This document shows, one piece after another, positions 29,080 to 32,007 of a DNA stretch of 32,007 nt. Position numbers and translations under genes: made by a program. The notes under the pieces were generated by a model. It was not told where the DNA came from. It made no database searches and saw only the letters and a program-made list of their open reading frames with translations. Numbering within the stretch: the stretch's first letter is position 1; every line of letters begins with the position of its first letter. Location of the stretch: the NCBI GenBank assembly GCA_016204645.1, contig JACQKI010000015.1, positions 1 through 32,007 on the forward strand, given 5' to 3'. This DNA comes from Candidatus Kerfeldbacteria bacterium (GTDB lineage Bacteria; Patescibacteriota; Patescibacteriia; SBBC01).

Positions 29080-31635
29080 ATGGGGGGCGTGCCGCTTCAC
29101 CACCAGGGCTTCCAGACTCCGTCCGACGCCGACGTCGTGCGACTGCTGGATTCGTCGCCGGGCGGTCTGGCCGGTTCGGTAGCGGCTGAACGCCGGCTGC
29201 ATGACGGACCGAACGTCTTACCCCGGAACGAGCAAGCTTGGTTCGGCATCGTAGTCAGGCAATTTGCCACGCCGCTGGTCGGCTTACTGGCGCTGGCCGC
29301 GCTGGTAGCGGCCGTCCTGGGCGAAACCAGCGACCTGGTTACCGTCATCGGCATCATCCTGCTGAACGGCTGTCTGGGGTTCATTCAGGAGTTCCGATCT
29401 GCGCGGTCACTGGCCGCGCTGCGAGCATTTCTGCGTCAAACCGCGACGGTCGTCCGCGATGGCGGCGCAATCCGGACGGTCGAGCGTTCGGATCTGGTCC
29501 GCGGCGACGTAGTGCTGCTGGCACCCGGTGATCAGGTACCGGCCGATCTCCGACTACTAGCGGTCGACCGGCTGTCAGTCGACGAATCGACTTTGACCGG
29601 CGAGTCGGACCAGCAGCCCAAGCAGGCCGGGCCGCTCCCGCAGCCGACCGAGCTGCTGCACCAATCCACCAACCTGCTGTTTGCCGGAACGTTCATCCGG
29701 TCTGGCCAGGGCAGGGGAGTGGTAATCGCCACCGGTTACCGGACGGTCCTCGGCTCGATTGCCGAGTTGGTGGCTGAAACGAAACGGGTCAGCGCCTTTG
29801 AGCAAAACCTGAAAACCCTGAGCCGTTTCCTACTCAGGGTGGTGGCGGTGTCGCTAGCCGCAGTCTTCGTCATCAACCTGCTGACCAAGAGTGAAACCAT
29901 TTCGCTGGCCGAACAGCTGCTGTTTGCCATGGCCCTGGCCGTCTCGGTCGTGCCCGAGGCGCTGCCGGCCGTGACCACCATCACCCTATCCCGGGGCGCT
30001 CTGCAGCTGGCCCGTCGGCACGTGGTGGTCAAACGGCTGACCGCGATCGAAGATTTGGGTCACATCGACGTGCTGTGCACTGACAAAACCGGGACGCTGA
30101 CCGAGAACAAGCCGAGCGTCTCGACCATAATCGCCACCGATCGGACCGCCCTGCTGACGGCTTGGCTCGAGTCGATACCGCCCTCCGTCAAAATCGGGGC
30201 TCGGTCGATCGGCGATCCCTTTGACCTGGCAGTGACGGTGCTGGCGCAACAAGAGGGGCTGCCGCCGCCGGATGCAGCTACCCTCGATCAAGTCCCGTTC
30301 AGCCCCGAACGGCGGCGGAGCGGGAGCTTGGTCCGATCCGGACGGCAGCTGCGCTACATCGTGCGCGGCGCCCCGGAAACGGTGCTGCCGGCATGCGCCA
30401 GCGGGTCAGGCCGACTGAGCCAAGCGTCGCTCTCGGTACGCCTGCAGGAACTGGGTCGCGCCGGAGAACGGGTCCTGGCGGTTGCGGTCAAGCGCTTAGA
30501 CGCTCGGCCGACCGAGCCGCTCGATAGCCTCGAGCAGGGCCTAGAACTGGTCGGGCTGATTACATTCCGCGACCCGCTCAAGCCCACCAGCCGCCGCGCC
30601 ATGCTCACAGCCGAACAGATGGGTGTGCAGGTTAAAATCGTGACCGGCGACAGTCCAACCGTCGCCGGCGCCGTCGCTCAGCGTCTCGGCCTGATCCGTA
30701 CGTCACGCGAGGTGATTACGGGCGAGCAGCTGGCACGGATGTCCGAAGCCGAGGCTGCTCAGACGGTCAGAACGTACCACGTCTTCGCCCGGATGACGCC
30801 GCAGAGCAAGTTCCAGCTGCTGCAAGCCTTACGGCACCAAGGCCGAACCGTCGGCTTCCTGGGCGAGGGGATTAACGACGCCCCGGCGCTCAAGCTGGCT
30901 TCGGTCGCGCTGGTAGTCGATTCGGCGGCTGACGTCGCCCGCGAAGCGGCTGATATCGTACTGCTCGACCGCAGCCTCGAGGTGGTGATTGAAGGCATTC
31001 GGCAGGGTCGAACCATCTACGTCAATATTCTCAAGTACGTTAAGTACACGCTGGTCGGGAACTTTGGAAACTTCTTCGCGATTGCCGGCATTTCGCTGAT
31101 CACCGACTTTCTGCCAATGCTGCCGGTCCAGATTCTCCTGACCAACATTCTGACTGACTTTCCGTTGATCGCGGTGGCCACCGATCGCGTTGACCCGGCC
31201 GAGACAAAACAACCGCAGCACTTCCGCCTGCGTGAGCTCGGATTCCTGACGTTGACGCTCGGCCTGGTCAGTTCACTATTCGATTTCATATTCTTTGGAA
31301 TCTTCCGGACCAGCGCGCCCACCACCATTCAAACCCTGTGGTTCACCTACAGCATTATCAGCGAGCTGGCGTTGATTTTCGTCCTGCGAACCAGTCGGCC
31401 GATCCAGCAGGCACGCGGCGCCGGCCTCAGTCTGATCTGGCTGACCGTGGTGGCTGGGCTGATTACCGTCAGCCTGCCGTTTACAGCCTATGGCCAACAT
31501 ACCTTCCACCTGGTGCGGCCGAGCAGTCAAGTCATGCTGATTATTGCCGGACTCGTGCTGTCCTACGTTGTCATGACCGAGATTGTGAAACGCTTGTACT
31601 ATCGGCAGTACCAGTACCATCCGACCAAGCCCTAG
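29080..31635 (+). CDS. P-type cation-transporting ATPase, MgtA-like in its C-terminal half
   Basis: This 851-residue membrane pump has the P-type motifs in order: an actuator TGES (in STLTGESD), PEALP in transmembrane helix 4, the phosphorylation motif CTDKTGTLT with Asp335, VKIVTGDSP, and GEGINDAPALK. The region AIEDLGHIDVLC, VVDSAADVAREAADIVLL and the C-terminal helices (NFGNFFA, FLPMLPVQILLTNIL) resemble Mg2+-ATPases of the P3B group more than Ca2+-ATPases, but the ion cannot be fixed. The hinge motif GDGxNDAP reads GEGINDAP (Glu596). The reading frame opens earlier inside ftsQ; the ATG at 29080, 14 bases after its stop, is preferred. Confidence 0.88.
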   Translation: MGGVPLHHQGFQTPSDADVVRLLDSSPGGLAGSVAAERRLHDGPNVLPRNEQAWFGIVVRQFATPLVGLLALAALVAAVLGETSDLVTVIGIILLNGCLGFIQEFRSARSLAALRAFLRQTATVVRDGGAIRTVERSDLVRGDVVLLAPGDQVPADLRLLAVDRLSVDESTLTGESDQQPKQAGPLPQPTELLHQSTNLLFAGTFIRSGQGRGVVIATGYRTVLGSIAELVAETKRVSAFEQNLKTLSRFLLRVVAVSLAAVFVINLLTKSETISLAEQLLFAMALAVSVVPEALPAVTTITLSRGALQLARRHVVVKRLTAIEDLGHIDVLCTDKTGTLTENKPSVSTIIATDRTALLTAWLESIPPSVKIGARSIGDPFDLAVTVLAQQEGLPPPDAATLDQVPFSPERRRSGSLVRSGRQLRYIVRGAPETVLPACASGSGRLSQASLSVRLQELGRAGERVLAVAVKRLDARPTEPLDSLEQGLELVGLITFRDPLKPTSRRAMLTAEQMGVQVKIVTGDSPTVAGAVAQRLGLIRTSREVITGEQLARMSEAEAAQTVRTYHVFARMTPQSKFQLLQALRHQGRTVGFLGEGINDAPALKLASVALVVDSAADVAREAADIVLLDRSLEVVIEGIRQGRTIYVNILKYVKYTLVGNFGNFFAIAGISLITDFLPMLPVQILLTNILTDFPLIAVATDRVDPAETKQPQHFRLRELGFLTLTLGLVSSLFDFIFFGIFRTSAPTTIQTLWFTYSIISELALIFVLRTSRPIQQARGAGLSLIWLTVVAGLITVSLPFTAYGQHTFHLVRPSSQVMLIIAGLVLSYVVMTEIVKRLYYRQYQYHPTKP

Positions 31636-31657
31636 ATCGAGCGACATAAAAGATATA

Positions 31658-31683
31658 TTGTGCGACACTTGTGTATCGTACAA
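31658..31683. terminator. Weak hairpin between convergent genes
   Basis: TTGT (31658-31661) and ACAA (31680-31683) flank inner pairs GCG/CGT and ACA/TGT with a two-base bulge. It lies in the 70-base A/T-rich gap between two convergent stops. There is no T-run, so terminator function is only a guess. Confidence 0.25.
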
Positions 31684-31705
31684 AATTGAGATTGCGCCTT
31701 ATCCC

Positions 31706-32007
31706 CTACAACACTGGTAGGTATTTCAGCGGATCGTCAGGAATCCCGTTTACTCGAACTTCAAAGTGCAGGTGTGGACCAGTCGTGAGTCGACCAGCCC
31801 CGGCCGTGCCTGGGGTTGCGCCGGAACGGCCAATCACCTGTCCCCGCCTGACCGTATCCCCTTCATTGACCGACACCTGGCTGAGGTGGCCGTAAACCGT
31901 GGCTAAGTTGCCGCCGTGGACAATGGTCAAGAAGTTGTACGCAGACCACAGAATGTTTCCTTTGCTGTCGCGAATCCAGTCGAGCTTACGGGCGATGGCG
32001 ACTACCC
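31706..32007 (-). CDS. M23 family metallopeptidase (C-terminal part, runs off the window)
   Basis: The frame is open to the right edge, so only the last 100 or so residues are visible. They form the LytM/M23 zinc peptidase domain: YNFLTIVHGGNLATVYGHLSQV with the histidine before LSQ, NEGDTVRRGQVIGRSGATP, and the HxH motif in TGPHLHFEVRVNGIPDDP. Domain end and stop match the usual M23 C-terminus. Such enzymes cut peptidoglycan cross-bridges or act as inactive activators of amidases; the histidines seen argue for zinc binding, while the remaining zinc ligands, expected further N-terminal, are not visible. The gene converges on the P-type ATPase gene. A TTG at 31928-31930 is internal, not the start. 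Confidence 0.88.
   Translation of the reverse strand, partial: VVAIARKLDWIRDSKGNILWSAYNFLTIVHGGNLATVYGHLSQVSVNEGDTVRRGQVIGRSGATPGTAGAGRLTTGPHLHFEVRVNGIPDDPLKYLPVL

Noticed and set aside
1..32007. tRNA, rRNA, CRISPR arrays, insertion sequences or riboswitches
   Set aside because: All gaps between genes are shorter than about 85 bases and show none of the expected structures. No transposase-like protein or direct repeat array was seen.

Overview
The window is a gene-dense stretch of bacterial chromosome. About 98% of it is coding, the longest gap between genes is about 85 bases, and many neighbours overlap by four bases (ATGA or GTGA). TGA works as a stop throughout, so this is the standard code. 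GC content looks high by eye, except for a more A/T-rich block at about 22.5-27 kb. The gene content (a DUF4012 protein, several small COG1216-type glycosyltransferases, compact housekeeping genes, almost no Shine-Dalgarno sites) suggests a Patescibacteria/CPR-like bacterium. That assignment is inference, not proof.

Layout: (1) 1-2390 holds the end of an ABC-2 permease, msrA on the minus strand, and a gpsA-like dehydrogenase diverging from msrA. (2) 2444-14276 is one long plus-strand cluster. It runs: two ABC-2 permeases, their ATPase, a frameshifted GT2, a zinc-ribbon methyltransferase, a Wzy/WaaL-like membrane protein, two more GT2s, a DUF4012 protein, a divergent MreB paralogue and a GT4. 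It reads as a surface-glycan assembly and export locus. (3) 14342-22418 starts at a clear promoter and continues with holB, a BNR-repeat lipoprotein, frr, rseP, mreB, mreC, mreD and mrdA, i.e. DNA replication, ribosome recycling, membrane proteolysis and the rod-shape elongation machinery in one operon. (4) 22503-29066 holds greA, lysS, an HD-domain gene, a Ham1/RdgB-type NTPase, serS, alr and ftsQ. (5) 29080-31635 is a P-type cation ATPase. It converges on an M23 peptidase gene that runs off the right edge.

The two most interesting signals are as follows. First, several transcription units carry a -10 hexamer placed exactly six bases before the start codon (msrA, gpsA, the permease at 2444, lysS). 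With normal promoter spacing this predicts leaderless mRNAs, and it fits the near absence of Shine-Dalgarno sites. Second, a second MreB lies inside the glycan cluster. It lacks the N-terminal amphipathic helix seen in the mreBCD copy and has changes in two nucleotide-binding loops. A single-base frameshift in the first GT2 and a palindrome over the holB promoter also deserve checking. No rRNA, tRNA, CRISPR or mobile element was recognised.
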